Shown here in pieces: positions 10,050-19,022 of a stretch of DNA of 64,000 nt. Made by a program: the position numbers and the translations under genes. Position 1 is the first letter of the stretch, and each line of letters begins with the position of its first letter. Source of the DNA: CAWATZ01 sp963784995 (GTDB lineage Bacteria; Planctomycetota; Planctomycetia; Gemmatales; Gemmataceae); contig CAWATZ010000018.1 in NCBI GenBank assembly GCA_963784995.1, positions 1-64,000 on the forward strand, written 5' to 3'. The notes under the pieces were generated by a model. It saw nothing but the letters and a program-made list of their open reading frames with translations. It was not told the origin of the DNA and did not search any database.

Positions 10050-10276
10050 CGGGCGCCGAGGACCGGACTGCTGCCGCGCCGGGCCACCAGTACCAGCACA
10101 CAGCCCAGGGTCTGAAGCACAACGCCCACCCGCAGCAGGTTCTGCGTGCCGCCTGTGACCCGGAAGATGCCGATGGTCATCAGGGTCACGGGCAGCAGCA
10201 AGACGACGAGGCAAAACAACTTCGCCAGCAAGCCGGTTGATCGCGACTCCGCTTTCGGCAGTTTCGGATGAGGCAT
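10046..10276 (-). CDS. Small two-helix membrane protein, 76 aa
   Basis: It starts at ATG 10274-10276 and ends in a four-base overlap with the HEAT-repeat gene. After a basic N-terminus the sequence has two transmembrane segments (LFCLVVLLLPVTLMTIGIF and VGVVLQTLGCVLVLVA) with a short polar link. The overlap implies the two membrane proteins are made together, so it may be an assembly partner. No ribosome-binding site is obvious. The family is not recognised. Confidence 0.7.
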   Translation of the reverse strand: MPHPKLPKAESRSTGLLAKLFCLVVLLLPVTLMTIGIFRVTGGTQNLLRVGVVLQTLGCVLVLVARRGSSPVLGAR

Positions 10277-10422
10277 GAACGGGTTCGTTTGGTTGAGGCC
10301 AGGCGGATTCCCAAGCAAGTCTAGCTCACGATCTGTTCCCTTGCAGCGAAAACGCATGCTATAATTCCCTGGAGCCCGATGATCGCACGGAGGTGCGACC
10401 GAAAGAGCAGGAAACAGAAACC

Positions 10423-11007
10423 ATGATCGCAACGAGCATTCAGGAAATTGCCGAGCAGGTGACGCGCCGGGCGCAGCGGCAGGGTTCAATCCTGTCGCGG
10501 GAGATCCGGGAGGAAGTGAGCCGGGCCGGCCTGGACGAGGAGCGCTGGAAGGAAGTCCTGGAACAGGCCCGGGGGTCGCTGCGCTACCAGCGCGGCCGCT
10601 ATTACTACCGGGCCCCGGTCAGCGACCGGGTTCGCCAGGCGCAAACGAACCAGCGCGACATTAACCGGGCTGTCCGGGACCTGACCAAGCAGTATCGGCT
10701 CAACGCCACCCAGGTGGAGCGCCGCAAGCAGGACCGGGTCGATTTCATTCAACCGGTCGGGGTCCGGACCGAGGACGACCGCGAGTTCACCCTCCTCAGC
10801 CGGGACCTGTCGCCGACGGGCATCCGGCTGATCAGCACCCGGCGCTTCCTGGGGCAGAAGCTGCGGTTGCGGATCTCAAGTGGCAACTCGGCCCGGCCGT
10901 GGATTTTCCTGGTGCGCATCCTGTGGACCTGTGCGGTGGGTGACGACCTGTATGAAAATGGAGGGACGTTCCTGACAGTGTCCAGCGAAGCGGCAGAGGA
11001 AACGTAA
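10423..11007 (+). CDS. PilZ-domain protein, probable c-di-GMP receptor, 194 aa
   Basis: Residues 1-100 are helical and basic. The C-terminal PilZ domain carries the two c-di-GMP-contacting motifs, RRKQDR (RxxxR type) and DLSPTG (D/NxSxxG), and continues to the end. ATG 10423 is preferred over an upstream GTG because AGGAAACAG lies before it. It is divergent from the HEAT-repeat operon and convergent with hmgA. Together with the HD-GYP protein at 16-17.6 kb it indicates local c-di-GMP signalling. Its output is not evident. Confidence 0.85.
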   Translation: MIATSIQEIAEQVTRRAQRQGSILSREIREEVSRAGLDEERWKEVLEQARGSLRYQRGRYYYRAPVSDRVRQAQTNQRDINRAVRDLTKQYRLNATQVERRKQDRVDFIQPVGVRTEDDREFTLLSRDLSPTGIRLISTRRFLGQKLRLRISSGNSARPWIFLVRILWTCAVGDDLYENGGTFLTVSSEAAEET

Positions 11008-11027
11008 TCCCCCATGGTGCTTGTCCT

Positions 11028-11084
11028 CTCAGCCGCTTGCGGCTTAGCGCACCAGGCTGGTACGCTAAGCCGCAAGCGGCTGAG
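11028..11084. repeat. Inverted repeat, family B
   Basis: A palindrome with arms CTCAGCCGCTTGCGGCTTAG and its complement surrounds an ACCAGGCTGGT core. It lies between the convergent PilZ and hmgA genes, 3 nt from the hmgA stop and 20 nt from the PilZ stop. It shares its arm with the elements at 13521-13591 and 21621-21667. It could serve as a bidirectional terminator. Confidence 0.85.
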
Positions 11085-11087
11085 GGT

Positions 11088-12257
11088 TCACTCCAGCCAG
11101 CTGAACGGGTAGTTCGGCTCATCCATCTCCATCGCCGCTCGGGTCAGTTCCAGCGGCCGCATCGTATCCACCATGACCGCCAGTTCATCAGTGCGCGTCA
11201 CGTCCCGGCTGGCGACGATCGTCCCGGGGTGCGGCCCGTGCGGGATGCCGCGCGGGTGCAGCGTGAACGACGCCTCTTCCACACCCCGCCGGCTGCCGAA
11301 GCGGCCACGGACGTAGTACAGCACCTCATCGGCCTGGACGTTGGAATGCGCGTAGGGGACCTTGATCGCCTCGGGGTGCGTGTCCAGCAGCCGCGGCGCG
11401 AAAGTGCAGACCACGAAGCCGGTCGCCTCGAACGTCTGATGGATCGGCGGCGGTTGATGGATCGTCCCGGTGATCGGCTCGAAATCGTCGGCGTTGAACG
11501 TATGGGGGTACACCATGCCGTCCCAGCCGATCACGTCGAAGGGGTGGTGGGCGAGGGTGTAGCGCGACAGCCGCTGACCGTCGCGGATCAGCACGGGCAC
11601 GTCCTGCTCGCGATCGATCAGCAGCGATTCCGTCGGTCCGTGCAGGTCGCGTTCGGAGAACGGCGCCCCCAGCCGCAGCTGGCCGTCCGGATTGAGGTAG
11701 CGCGGCGGAATGCCGATGGTGTTGCTCGCCTCGATCACCAGGAAGTCCGGCTCGGGGGTCGGATCAAACTGGAGCTGGTAAGTGATGGTGCGCGGGATGA
11801 CGACGTAATCGTACGGTTTGAAGGGCAGCACGCCGAAGAGCGACAGCAGCTGGCCGCGGCCCTTGTGGATGAACAGCACCTCGTCTGCGTCGGCGTTGCG
11901 ATACAGCTCGGTCTGGGGAGCGGCGGGCCGGCAGCGTGACAGGGCCACGTCGGCGTTGAACAGCAGCGGCACTCGCCCCAGGATCGGGTCGCCGGCGCGC
12001 TTCATCGAGCCGGAACGCAGGTGATGGTGGCGCAGCACCGGCTGGGGCGCTGCTTCCAGGGAATACTGGCCGGCCGGCTCGATCTTTTTCACACGGGTCG
12101 GCGGCCGGAGGTGGTAGAGGATGCTGTAGGCCCGGCCGAAGCCGGCCGTGGTTACGACCTCTTCGTAATAGATGCCCTCGCCGCGATAGCCCGGCTTGTT
12201 CTGGTGAGCGATGTGCCGCTTACGCGGAATCGAACCTAACTGACGGTAGAACGGCAT
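11088..12257 (-). CDS. hmgA: Homogentisate 1,2-dioxygenase, 389 aa
   Basis: This enzyme opens the ring of homogentisate to maleylacetoacetate in tyrosine degradation, using Fe(II). The translation shows the cupin-type homogentisate dioxygenase fold, with DEVLFIHKGRG, FDVIGWDGMVYPHTFN, the SNVQADEVLYYVRGRF region and HPRGIPHGPHPG, which supplies metal-ligand histidines. The length is near the bacterial family norm. The start at ATG 12257 has GGAG about nine bases upstream. It follows hpd on the same strand; no fumarylacetoacetase or maleylacetoacetate isomerase gene lies nearby. Confidence 0.93.
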   Translation of the reverse strand: MPFYRQLGSIPRKRHIAHQNKPGYRGEGIYYEEVVTTAGFGRAYSILYHLRPPTRVKKIEPAGQYSLEAAPQPVLRHHHLRSGSMKRAGDPILGRVPLLFNADVALSRCRPAAPQTELYRNADADEVLFIHKGRGQLLSLFGVLPFKPYDYVVIPRTITYQLQFDPTPEPDFLVIEASNTIGIPPRYLNPDGQLRLGAPFSERDLHGPTESLLIDREQDVPVLIRDGQRLSRYTLAHHPFDVIGWDGMVYPHTFNADDFEPITGTIHQPPPIHQTFEATGFVVCTFAPRLLDTHPEAIKVPYAHSNVQADEVLYYVRGRFGSRRGVEEASFTLHPRGIPHGPHPGTIVASRDVTRTDELAVMVDTMRPLELTRAAMEMDEPNYPFSWLE

Positions 12258-12274
12258 AGGAGTGGCTCCAAAAG

Positions 12275-12377
12275 AACCCCTCCCCCCAACCCCCTCCCCG
12301 AAGCGGAGAGGGGGAGCAAGACAACCACCCTTCTTCTCCCCCTCTCCGCTTCGGGGAGGGGGTTGGGGGGAGGGGTT
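12275..12377. repeat. Long C/G-tract inverted repeat
   Basis: The arms (AACCCCTCCCCCCAACCCCC... and complement) are about 40 nt each and surround a central ~20-nt segment. The repeat fills the gap between the hpd stop (5 nt away) and the hmgA start (about 17 nt away). The G-rich strand could also form a G-quadruplex. Transcription from hpd into hmgA must cross it, so it may set their expression ratio. It is unrelated in sequence to families A and B. Confidence 0.85.
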
Positions 12378-12382
12378 GTGTC

Positions 12383-13489
12383 TTACAGTGTCCCCCGGAG
12401 GGCCTGCTCGCGCTCAATGGCCTCGAACAGGGCCTTGAAATTGCCCTTGCCGAAGCTGCGCGAGCCGTGTCGCTCGATGATCTCGAAGAACAGCGTCGGG
12501 CGATCCTCCACCGGCTTGGTGAAGATCTGCAGCATGTAACCCTCGTCGTCCCGATCGACCAGGATGCCCAGGTCGGCCAGCTCGCTCAGGTCCTCGTCGA
12601 TCTTGCCGACCCGGTCGGGCAGCATCTCGTAATAGGCTTTCGGCACCCGAAGGAAGGACACGTCATTGTGCCGCAGGGCCCGGACCGTTTCGACGATGTT
12701 GTCCGTGGTCAGGGCGATGTGCTGCACGCCGGCGCCCTTGTAGTAGCTCAGGTATTCCTCGATCTGCGAGCGCCGCCGAGAGCGGGCCGGCTCGTTGATC
12801 GGAAACTTGATCCGGCCCTCGCCGCCCTGGACCACCTTGGACATCAGGGCCGTATAGTCGGTGCTGATGTCCTTGTCGTCAAAGCTGATCAGTTGCGAGA
12901 AGCCCATTACGCGCTTGTAAAAATCGACCCACTCGTCCATCTTGCCTTCCTCGACGTTGCCGACAATGTGGTCGATGGAGCGCAGGCCGACCGGCTTGAA
13001 GGTGCGCAGACTGTACCGGCCAGGGGCAAGCGGACGGTAGCCAGGGGCGAACACGCCCTGGTAGCGGTCGCGGTTGACGAAGCTGTGCAGGGTATCGCCG
13101 TAAGTGCGGATGGTGGCGTACTCGTAAACGCCGAACTCGTCCTCCAGCAGCGTTGGCGGAACGACCCCGGCCGCTCCCCGGCTGGTGGCGGTTTGATATG
13201 CGACGGAGACGTCATCGACTTCCAGGGCGACGTCCTGCACGCCGTCGCCGTGCTGGAGCAAGCGCTGGCATTCGGGATGTTCCGGGCCCAGCGGTGAGGC
13301 CAGCACAAAGGTGATGTTGCCCTGGCGCAGGACGTAGCCGGCCTCGTGCCTGGTCTTGGTTTCCAGACCGGCGTAGGCGACCACGTCGAAGCCAAAGGCG
13401 TTGCGGTAAAAGTAGGCCGACTGGCGGGCGTTGCCGACGAAGAAGCGGACGTGGTCGATCCGCCGCAGCGGCATGGGGTCGTGACTCAT
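12383..13489 (-). CDS. hpd: 4-Hydroxyphenylpyruvate dioxygenase, 368 aa
   Basis: This enzyme converts 4-hydroxyphenylpyruvate to homogentisate, the substrate of the next enzyme HmgA. Two vicinal-oxygen-chelate domains are visible. The Fe(II) ligands of the C-terminal domain fit His174 (IDHIVGN), His257 (VQHIAL) and Glu336 (LFFEII). The C-terminal helix FGKGNFKALFEAIEREQ is typical. ATG 13489 has GGAG roughly ten bases upstream. It lies 126 bp upstream of hmgA on the same strand, separated by a long inverted repeat. Confidence 0.95.
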   Translation of the reverse strand: MSHDPMPLRRIDHVRFFVGNARQSAYFYRNAFGFDVVAYAGLETKTRHEAGYVLRQGNITFVLASPLGPEHPECQRLLQHGDGVQDVALEVDDVSVAYQTATSRGAAGVVPPTLLEDEFGVYEYATIRTYGDTLHSFVNRDRYQGVFAPGYRPLAPGRYSLRTFKPVGLRSIDHIVGNVEEGKMDEWVDFYKRVMGFSQLISFDDKDISTDYTALMSKVVQGGEGRIKFPINEPARSRRRSQIEEYLSYYKGAGVQHIALTTDNIVETVRALRHNDVSFLRVPKAYYEMLPDRVGKIDEDLSELADLGILVDRDDEGYMLQIFTKPVEDRPTLFFEIIERHGSRSFGKGNFKALFEAIEREQALRGTL

Positions 13490-13520
13490 GGCGGGAGACT
13501 CCTCCGGGCGGCGGGAAGTT

Positions 13521-13591
13521 TCCCGGATTTGCCGCTTGCGGCTGAGCGGAGCAGCGGGGTGCGCTAAGCCGCAAGCGGCAAATCCGGAAAT
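13521..13591. repeat. Inverted repeat, family B
   Basis: Arms TTGCCGCTTGCGGCT and AGCCGCAAGCGGCAA, flanked by TCCGGA-type extensions, surround an imperfect centre. The element starts 6 nt after the stop of the heme-oxygenase-fold gene (13598) and ends about 30 nt before the hpd start. It shares its arms with the elements at 11028 and 21621. Confidence 0.8.
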
Positions 13592-13597
13592 CTCTGC

Positions 13598-14521
13598 TCA
13601 CGTGTAAATCCGATTCAACCGATCCTCGTTCAGCCCATCCCAGAAGGCGGCGACGCCGTCGAGGATTTCTCGACCGCCCTGGAGGAACTTCTCGCGGTTG
13701 AAGGCGGGGTCGAAGTAGATGTCTTCCAGCTCCTCCATGGTGTGTCCGGCGTGCTGGGCCTCGACGCGGTTGTGCCAGGTGAAGAAGGCCAGCTTCAGGT
13801 GTGGGAAGCGGTCTTTCTTGAGGAGCATCAGGCCGTCTTCCAGCTCCTGCCAGAAGCCGGCGGCGGCCCAGTTCTCGACGGCGAAGCTGGCGCCCTCGGC
13901 GATCATCGCGTCGTCGCTGCCGTACAGCCGGGCCAGCTCGTCGCAGAACTTCAGCGTGCCGGGCCGGCCAAAGCGACGCTTGCCCATCTCGTTGAAGCTC
14001 AGGCCGAGGCATTCGCCGATCTTCAGCAGCCACTCGAAGTGGGCGGCCTGGAAGCGGCAGATGCCGCCGTCCACCGTGCCCTCGGTGCTGACCAGGTCCG
14101 GGTCGCCCTCGCGGTCCTTGTCCTCGTCGCTCTGGGCGGCGCGGGCGCCGATGGCCTGGTCGCGCCGGCGATAGATCACGCCCAGCTCGTTCATGAGGAT
14201 CTCCTTGGCGGCGCGGGCTTGCTGCAGGGCCGGGGCGTTGATCACCCGCAGCAGGGCGGCCACCAGGAACAGGTTGCTGAAGACCGAGAACTGCTTGATA
14301 AAGTGCCGCAGCTCCTGGTCGCTGACCTGCCCTTGCTGGAACCAGTGGGTGTATTCGTTATTGGTGATGATGCGGTGGTGCAGCAGATCGTGCTCGACGC
14401 CGGCAAGGAAATCGCGAAAGTCCTCGACCTGCTCCAGAGTCAGATCGCCATTCCGCAAACGCTCCTCGATCCGCTCGGAGACGCGAAGCATGCCGGGTTG
14501 AGCCGTGAGAGTCGAAGCCAT
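13598..14521 (-). CDS. Heme-oxygenase-fold (TenA/CADD/HDO-like) putative metalloenzyme, 307 aa
   Basis: The protein is all-helical, with histidine/glutamate clusters spaced as in the heme-oxygenase-like diiron superfamily: EHDLLHH near residue 48, HFEWLLK, EGASFAVENWAAA and FTWHNRVEAQHAGHTMEEL. The last is close to the E-x2-H-x2-H signature. I infer an iron-dependent oxidase or a related role; the substrate is unknown. ATG 14521 has AGGAGAA upstream. It is followed on the same strand by hpd and hmgA, so a role near tyrosine or quinone metabolism is possible. An alternative is a non-catalytic TenA-like protein. Confidence 0.65.
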   Translation of the reverse strand: MASTLTAQPGMLRVSERIEERLRNGDLTLEQVEDFRDFLAGVEHDLLHHRIITNNEYTHWFQQGQVSDQELRHFIKQFSVFSNLFLVAALLRVINAPALQQARAAKEILMNELGVIYRRRDQAIGARAAQSDEDKDREGDPDLVSTEGTVDGGICRFQAAHFEWLLKIGECLGLSFNEMGKRRFGRPGTLKFCDELARLYGSDDAMIAEGASFAVENWAAAGFWQELEDGLMLLKKDRFPHLKLAFFTWHNRVEAQHAGHTMEELEDIYFDPAFNREKFLQGGREILDGVAAFWDGLNEDRLNRIYT

Positions 14522-14744
14522 GATCCAGGTTCTCCTGTGAGGGCGAAAAGTCAGTCAGGACTCGCTCGGCAGGTGAGGGTGTGGGGGGAGCCCCCCACGC
14601 CCCCCGGGCCGGGCTTGGCCGCAATGTGCCCGGGAGAGAACCCGAAACGCGGATTCGCCCGGACAGAATTGCCTATCGTTATTATAAAAGGCCGCGACAA
14701 GAGGAACCAACCTAACCGCAGTGACTCTTTTCGAGGGCCGTTCC

Positions 14745-15740
14745 ATGAAAGCCGCTTACATCGAGAAAACCGGCGCGCCCGAGGTGATCCAGTACGGCGA
14801 AGTGCCGACGCCAAAACCCGGACCCGGCGAGGTGCTGGTCCAGGTCAAGGCCGTCAGTGTCAACCCGATCGATCTGTACGTACGGGCCGGGACGGTGGCC
14901 ATGCCGCTGCCGAAACCGTTCATCCCCGGTTGTGATCTCGCCGGAGTCGTGGCCGCGACCGGACCGCAGTGCAGCCGCTTCAAGGCAGGGAACCGGGTCT
15001 GGGGCTCCAACCAGGGACTGCTCGGCCGGCAGGGAACCTTTGCCGAGTACGCCGTCGTTTCCGAGGAGTATCTCTATCCGACGCCGGAGGGGGTCAGCGA
15101 CCAGCAGGCGGCCGCTGTCGCCCTGGTCGGCATCACCGCGCATCTGGGGCTGTTTGGTCGGGCCAACCTGCAAGCGGGCGAGACGGTCTACGTCAACGGC
15201 GGCACCGGCGGCGTCGGCAGCGCCGTGGTCCTCATGGCCCGGGCGGCCGGGGCCCGCGTCATCACCACCGTCGGCAGCGCGGAGAAGGCGGCCCTGGTCC
15301 GTTCCTGGGGGGCCGAACACGTGCTGAACTACAAGACCGACGACATCCCGGCGCGGGTGCGGGAGGCCACGGCGGGCAAAGGCGTCAACGTCTGGTACGA
15401 GACCCAGCGTGAGCCGGATTTCCTGCGCATCGTCGATCTGGTGGCCCAGCGCGGCCGGATCGTGATCATCGCCGGTCGGCAGGCGCAGCCGGTCTTTCCG
15501 GTCGGGCCCTTCTACGTCAAGGGCCTGGCCCTGCACGGCTTCGCGATGTTCAACGCCACCACGGCCGAGCAGCGCCGCTGTGCCGAGGACATCAACCGCT
15601 GGCTGGCCGCCGGCAAGCTCAACGTGCCCATTGGCCGGACCTTGCCGCTGGCCCAGGCCGCCGAGGCCCATCGGCTGCTGGAGGAGAACACCCTGCACAA
15701 GGCGGGATCGCTGATCGGCAAGGTGGTGATGACCGTCTGA
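14745..15740 (+). CDS. Zinc-free MDR-family quinone/NADPH oxidoreductase, 331 aa
   Basis: This is a medium-chain dehydrogenase/reductase of the quinone-oxidoreductase group. It has a GroES-like N-terminal domain (PGPGEVLVQVKAVSVNPID, FIPGCDLAGVV) and a Rossmann domain (YVNGGTGGVGSAVVLMARA) followed by GSAEKAALVRSWGAEHVLN. The cysteine-rich structural zinc loop of alcohol dehydrogenases is absent. ATG 14745 is preferred over ATG 14721 because GAGGG precedes it. It is divergent from the heme-oxygenase-fold/hpd/hmgA genes; a link to homogentisate-derived quinones is only a guess. Confidence 0.85.
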   Translation: MKAAYIEKTGAPEVIQYGEVPTPKPGPGEVLVQVKAVSVNPIDLYVRAGTVAMPLPKPFIPGCDLAGVVAATGPQCSRFKAGNRVWGSNQGLLGRQGTFAEYAVVSEEYLYPTPEGVSDQQAAAVALVGITAHLGLFGRANLQAGETVYVNGGTGGVGSAVVLMARAAGARVITTVGSAEKAALVRSWGAEHVLNYKTDDIPARVREATAGKGVNVWYETQREPDFLRIVDLVAQRGRIVIIAGRQAQPVFPVGPFYVKGLALHGFAMFNATTAEQRRCAEDINRWLAAGKLNVPIGRTLPLAQAAEAHRLLEENTLHKAGSLIGKVVMTV

Positions 15741-15741
15741 C

Positions 15742-15840
15742 GTTAGCCGCGACGCGGAGCGCAGCGCAGCGGAGCGCGGAACCCCACTCAACGGAGGCGT
15801 TCCCGCGCTCCGCCGCGCTGCGCTCTGCGTCGCGGCTAAC
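15742..15840. repeat. Long inverted repeat, family A
   Basis: Arms of about 40 nt begin GTTAGCCGCGACGC and enclose a ~20-nt centre (ACCCCACTCAACGG). It begins one base after the oxidoreductase stop codon. It is a longer relative of the elements at 5676 and 8739, with extra GCAGCG units in the arms. Confidence 0.85.
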
Positions 15841-16029
15841 GGTTTTTTTCATGCCACACCTGATTTTGCTGCCACAATTACGCTCCCAGAAGAACCCAGG
15901 AAAACCCACGGCGAACGTCCGGCATCCGCACAAAATGCAAGCTACAGTATAAACGCAGTGAATGCGAATGGGAGCTTTGAGCCGCCACCGTCTGCTTCGT
16001 CGCGGACGGCACAGGCGAGGGAGGTCAGC

Positions 16030-17594
16030 GTGAAACGGACCATCCGCCTGCGTGGGATGAATGGATCGGTCAAGGGCCGCATTTGGGAGTCAACCGACCT
16101 GCTGCGGATCGGCCGGCTCGATCCGCTGGAGATCGTCCTGGACGACAGTTCCGTGAGCCGTTATCACGCCGAGGTGCGGTCCACGGACCGCGGCTGGCGC
16201 GTCCGCGACCTGGGCAGCACCAACGGCACCCGGCTCAACGGCGTCCGTCTGGGGCAGGGCCAATGGCCCTTGCGCTGCGCGACCTGCTGCAGTGCGGCGA
16301 GGTGGCCTTTGTCGTCGATGCCATCATGGAAGAGGAGGTGGAGCCCAGTCCGGGGCACGGCGAGCTGAAGGTCGATGCCATGGCCGCCTCGTCGTGGGAT
16401 GAGGCCATCGCCGGCATCGCCTACGACAGCAAGCGGCATCCCCGGCCGGGCGACCAGTTGCTGGCGCTGCTGCGGGCCAGCCACAACCTGATGCACATCG
16501 AGAAGGAAGAGGACCTGCTCAACTCGATCCTGAACGATGCCGTCTCGGTCCTGGACGCGCAGCGCGGCGCCATCGTCCTGGGCGACGGTCCCGAGAGCAA
16601 ACTCAAACTCAAGGCCCTGGTGACCGGCCGGAACGATCCGCGGTCCCTGGCGTCGGGGCGGGCCGAGGTCGGCGCCCGCTTCCAGTTCAGCCAGAGCCTG
16701 GCCCGCCGCTGCGTCGAGAAGGGCGAATCGATCCTGGCCAAGGTCGATGAAGACCCCGAGCTGGCCATCGCCAAGAGCATCGCTGAGGGAGCGATGGCCT
16801 CGGTGCTGTGCGTGCTGCTGCGGACGCCGCGCAAGCGCCTGGGCGTCTTGCACCTGGACCGCGGCCCCTTCCAGAAGACCTTCACCCAGGAAGACCTGCA
16901 CCTGGCCGACGCCCTGGCGGCCAACGTCTCGGCCGGCATCGAGTGCGCCCAGCTGCTGCGCAAGCAGCGCGACCTGTTCCTGGACACCATCACCATCCTG
17001 GCCCAGGCGGTCGAGCTGCGCGACGAGTACACCGGCGGCCACACCTGCCGCGTCCAGACCTATTCACTGCTGCTGGCCGAGCAGCTGAACCTGTCCGATG
17101 CGGACATCGAACTGATCCGCATTGGCACGCCGCTGCACGACATCGGCAAGATCGGCATCGACGACGCCATCCTGCGCAAGCCGGACAAGCTGACGCCGGA
17201 AGAGTTCGAGATCATGAAAACGCACACGGTCAAGGGCGCGGAGATCATCAGCACCGTCCCCGACCTGCGGCCGGTGCTGCCGATCGTGCGTTCGCACCAC
17301 GAACGCTGGGACGGCCGGGGCTACCCCGATGGCCTGGTCGGCGAGCAAACCTCGCACCTGGCCCGCATCGTCGCCCTGGCGGACGCCTTCGACGCCATGA
17401 CCTCGGACCGGCCCTATCGCAAGGGGATGCCGGTGGAAGTGGCCTTTGGCGAGATCGAGAAGGGACTGGGCAAACAGTTCGACCCGTGCTTTGCCGCCGA
17501 ATTCCTCAGCATCCGCGAGCAGATCCTCAAGGAGATGCGCGACGCCGCCCGCAACTCCCCTACCAAGAAGACCCGGGTCACGCCGTCGGCGTGA
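16030..17594 (+). CDS. FHA-GAF-HD-GYP signalling protein, frameshifted once
   Basis: GTG 16030 has GGGAGG six bases upstream. In order there is a forkhead-associated phosphothreonine-binding domain (LLRIGRLDP, SSVSRYHAEV, DLGSTNGTRLNG), a GAF domain and an HD-GYP phosphodiesterase domain (HDIGKIGIDD and HHERWDGRGYPDG) that would hydrolyse c-di-GMP. The FHA and GAF parts are in different frames; a single-base loss near 16258 rejoins them as LGQGPMALALRDLLQ. Nothing else is damaged, so a sequencing error is plausible. The FHA domain links it to the many Ser/Thr kinases in the window. Confidence 0.88.
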
Positions 17595-17596
17595 CC

Positions 17597-18754
17597 TCAG
17601 AACTCCAGTTCGCCGCGAAGAAAGACACTCTGGATTGTCAGGTCGAGACGAGCGCTGTCTACCTGGCCCAGCGCCCACCACTGCTGGATGCCATAGCCGA
17701 GGCTGAATTTCATGCAGGTGCCCGGCGGGACAAAGCTCAGACCAAACTGGCCGCCGAGGATCGGCACGCTCGTGGTCCTCTTGAGTTCCACGCCTCCGTT
17801 GAAGGGACTGCTCAGGTCCCCGGGGACTTGCTGCGTGTAGTTTTGCTTCACCTGGCCGACCAGGACCGAGCCGTCGCCGCGAGCAAAGAACGAAAACGCG
17901 GGCAGGATCGGGATCTTCTGGATCAGTTCCATTCCGGCTTCCGGGCCAGCGCCGACGAAGTAGTTGCTGGCGTGCAGATCGACGCCGCTGTTGAGGGCCT
18001 GGGTGTCGTAAAAGACGAAGGCCGTCTGGATGCCGGCACGCCATTTGAAATCGAGATAGCGGGCCAGGGAACTGATGCAGCTGCCGTAGTACAGATCGAA
18101 CAGGTTGATGTCCAGCCGGCTCTTGACGGCCAGCGGACCGTAGAGCGAGGCGGTCGAACCGGTGCCGTCGGTGTCCAGGAAGCGGTAGCCGAAACCGACC
18201 TCGCTGCCGTTGTCCAGGCGCAGACCCACGTCGATGCGGGGCGAGACGGTCCAGGAGAGGCTGACGTTTGGAACGGTGAGGGTCGAGGTGGCCCCGCCCG
18301 CGTCGGTGATGGGCGCTTGTAACCGATCGCGAACCACGGGAACAACGCCATCGACCTGCACCGAGGTGAAGAAGTGGCCATCGACCCAGAAAGCCCCGGG
18401 AGGTAACGCTGCGGCCGGCAGGAACGGAGACGCTCCGGGGACCGGCGGCACCAGCGTGCCAGGAGGCGGTGGCGGCCCGGGCAAAAACGGAGCCGGTCCA
18501 ACCGGCGACACGGGTGCGGGAGGGGCGGCCAGCGGCGGTGGCGGTGGCGGCGGCGCCGGTGGTGGCGGAACCGGTGCCGAGGGCGGCGCAGGAGCGCTCG
18601 GTCCAGGGGACAGCGGCTGGGGCGTCCCCAGGAACACGCCGCCGGAGTTCGGGGGAGGAGGAGGCACCGGCGGCGGCTGGGCAATGGCCGAAGCAGTGGT
18701 CAGCGCCAGCGCACCGGTACACACGGCCAGGAGCAGGCAGGTTCTGTCGGCCAC
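17597..18754 (-). CDS. Proline-rich outer-membrane beta-barrel protein (BBP7-like), 385 aa
   Basis: GTG 18752-18754 is chosen because a perfect AAAGGAGG lies six to nine bases before it. Residues 1-25 form a signal peptide ending ASAIAQ. Residues ~27-115 are a proline-rich linker that could cross the periplasm or bind peptidoglycan. The rest alternates short beta-strands of barrel type (VGFGYRFLDTDG, FKWRAGIQTAFVF) and ends in phenylalanine (GELEF), the usual barrel-insertion signal. It resembles planctomycete BBP7-like outer-membrane proteins. The substrate is unknown. It is convergent with the HD-GYP gene, two bases apart. Confidence 0.8.
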   Translation of the reverse strand: MADRTCLLLAVCTGALALTTASAIAQPPPVPPPPPNSGGVFLGTPQPLSPGPSAPAPPSAPVPPPPAPPPPPPPLAAPPAPVSPVGPAPFLPGPPPPPGTLVPPVPGASPFLPAAALPPGAFWVDGHFFTSVQVDGVVPVVRDRLQAPITDAGGATSTLTVPNVSLSWTVSPRIDVGLRLDNGSEVGFGYRFLDTDGTGSTASLYGPLAVKSRLDINLFDLYYGSCISSLARYLDFKWRAGIQTAFVFYDTQALNSGVDLHASNYFVGAGPEAGMELIQKIPILPAFSFFARGDGSVLVGQVKQNYTQQVPGDLSSPFNGGVELKRTTSVPILGGQFGLSFVPPGTCMKFSLGYGIQQWWALGQVDSARLDLTIQSVFLRGELEF

Positions 18755-18946
18755 GCGGTTGCCTCCTTTCCTGGCCACGAGACCCGATCCCCGCAAGGGC
18801 AAAGGGTGATAGCGGTCCAGACCCGGAGTGTCAAGGCGAAGCGCGGGCGGAGGTGTCCCCTGGATTGTGGCGAGCCCGGGGGCTATTGCGGCTCAGGAAG
18901 AAAAAGCCCGCCTCGGCCCCGAACCCAGGGCGCTGCCCTGGGCTAT

Positions 18947-19005
18947 CCTGTTGCGCCCCTTCGGGGCGGAAAACCAGGTCTTTCGCCCCGAAGGGGCGCA
19001 ACAGG
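18947..19005. repeat. Inverted repeat with CCCCTTCGGGG hairpins
   Basis: Arms CCTGTTGCGCCCCTTCGGGGCG and complement are separated by about 15 nt. Each arm is itself a small palindrome around CCTTCGG. It begins 17 nt after the corrected stop of the cNMP-FHA gene. The surrounding 18755-19022 stretch shows no gene. Confidence 0.75.
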
Positions 19006-19022
19006 GGACCGGCTTCACGACC

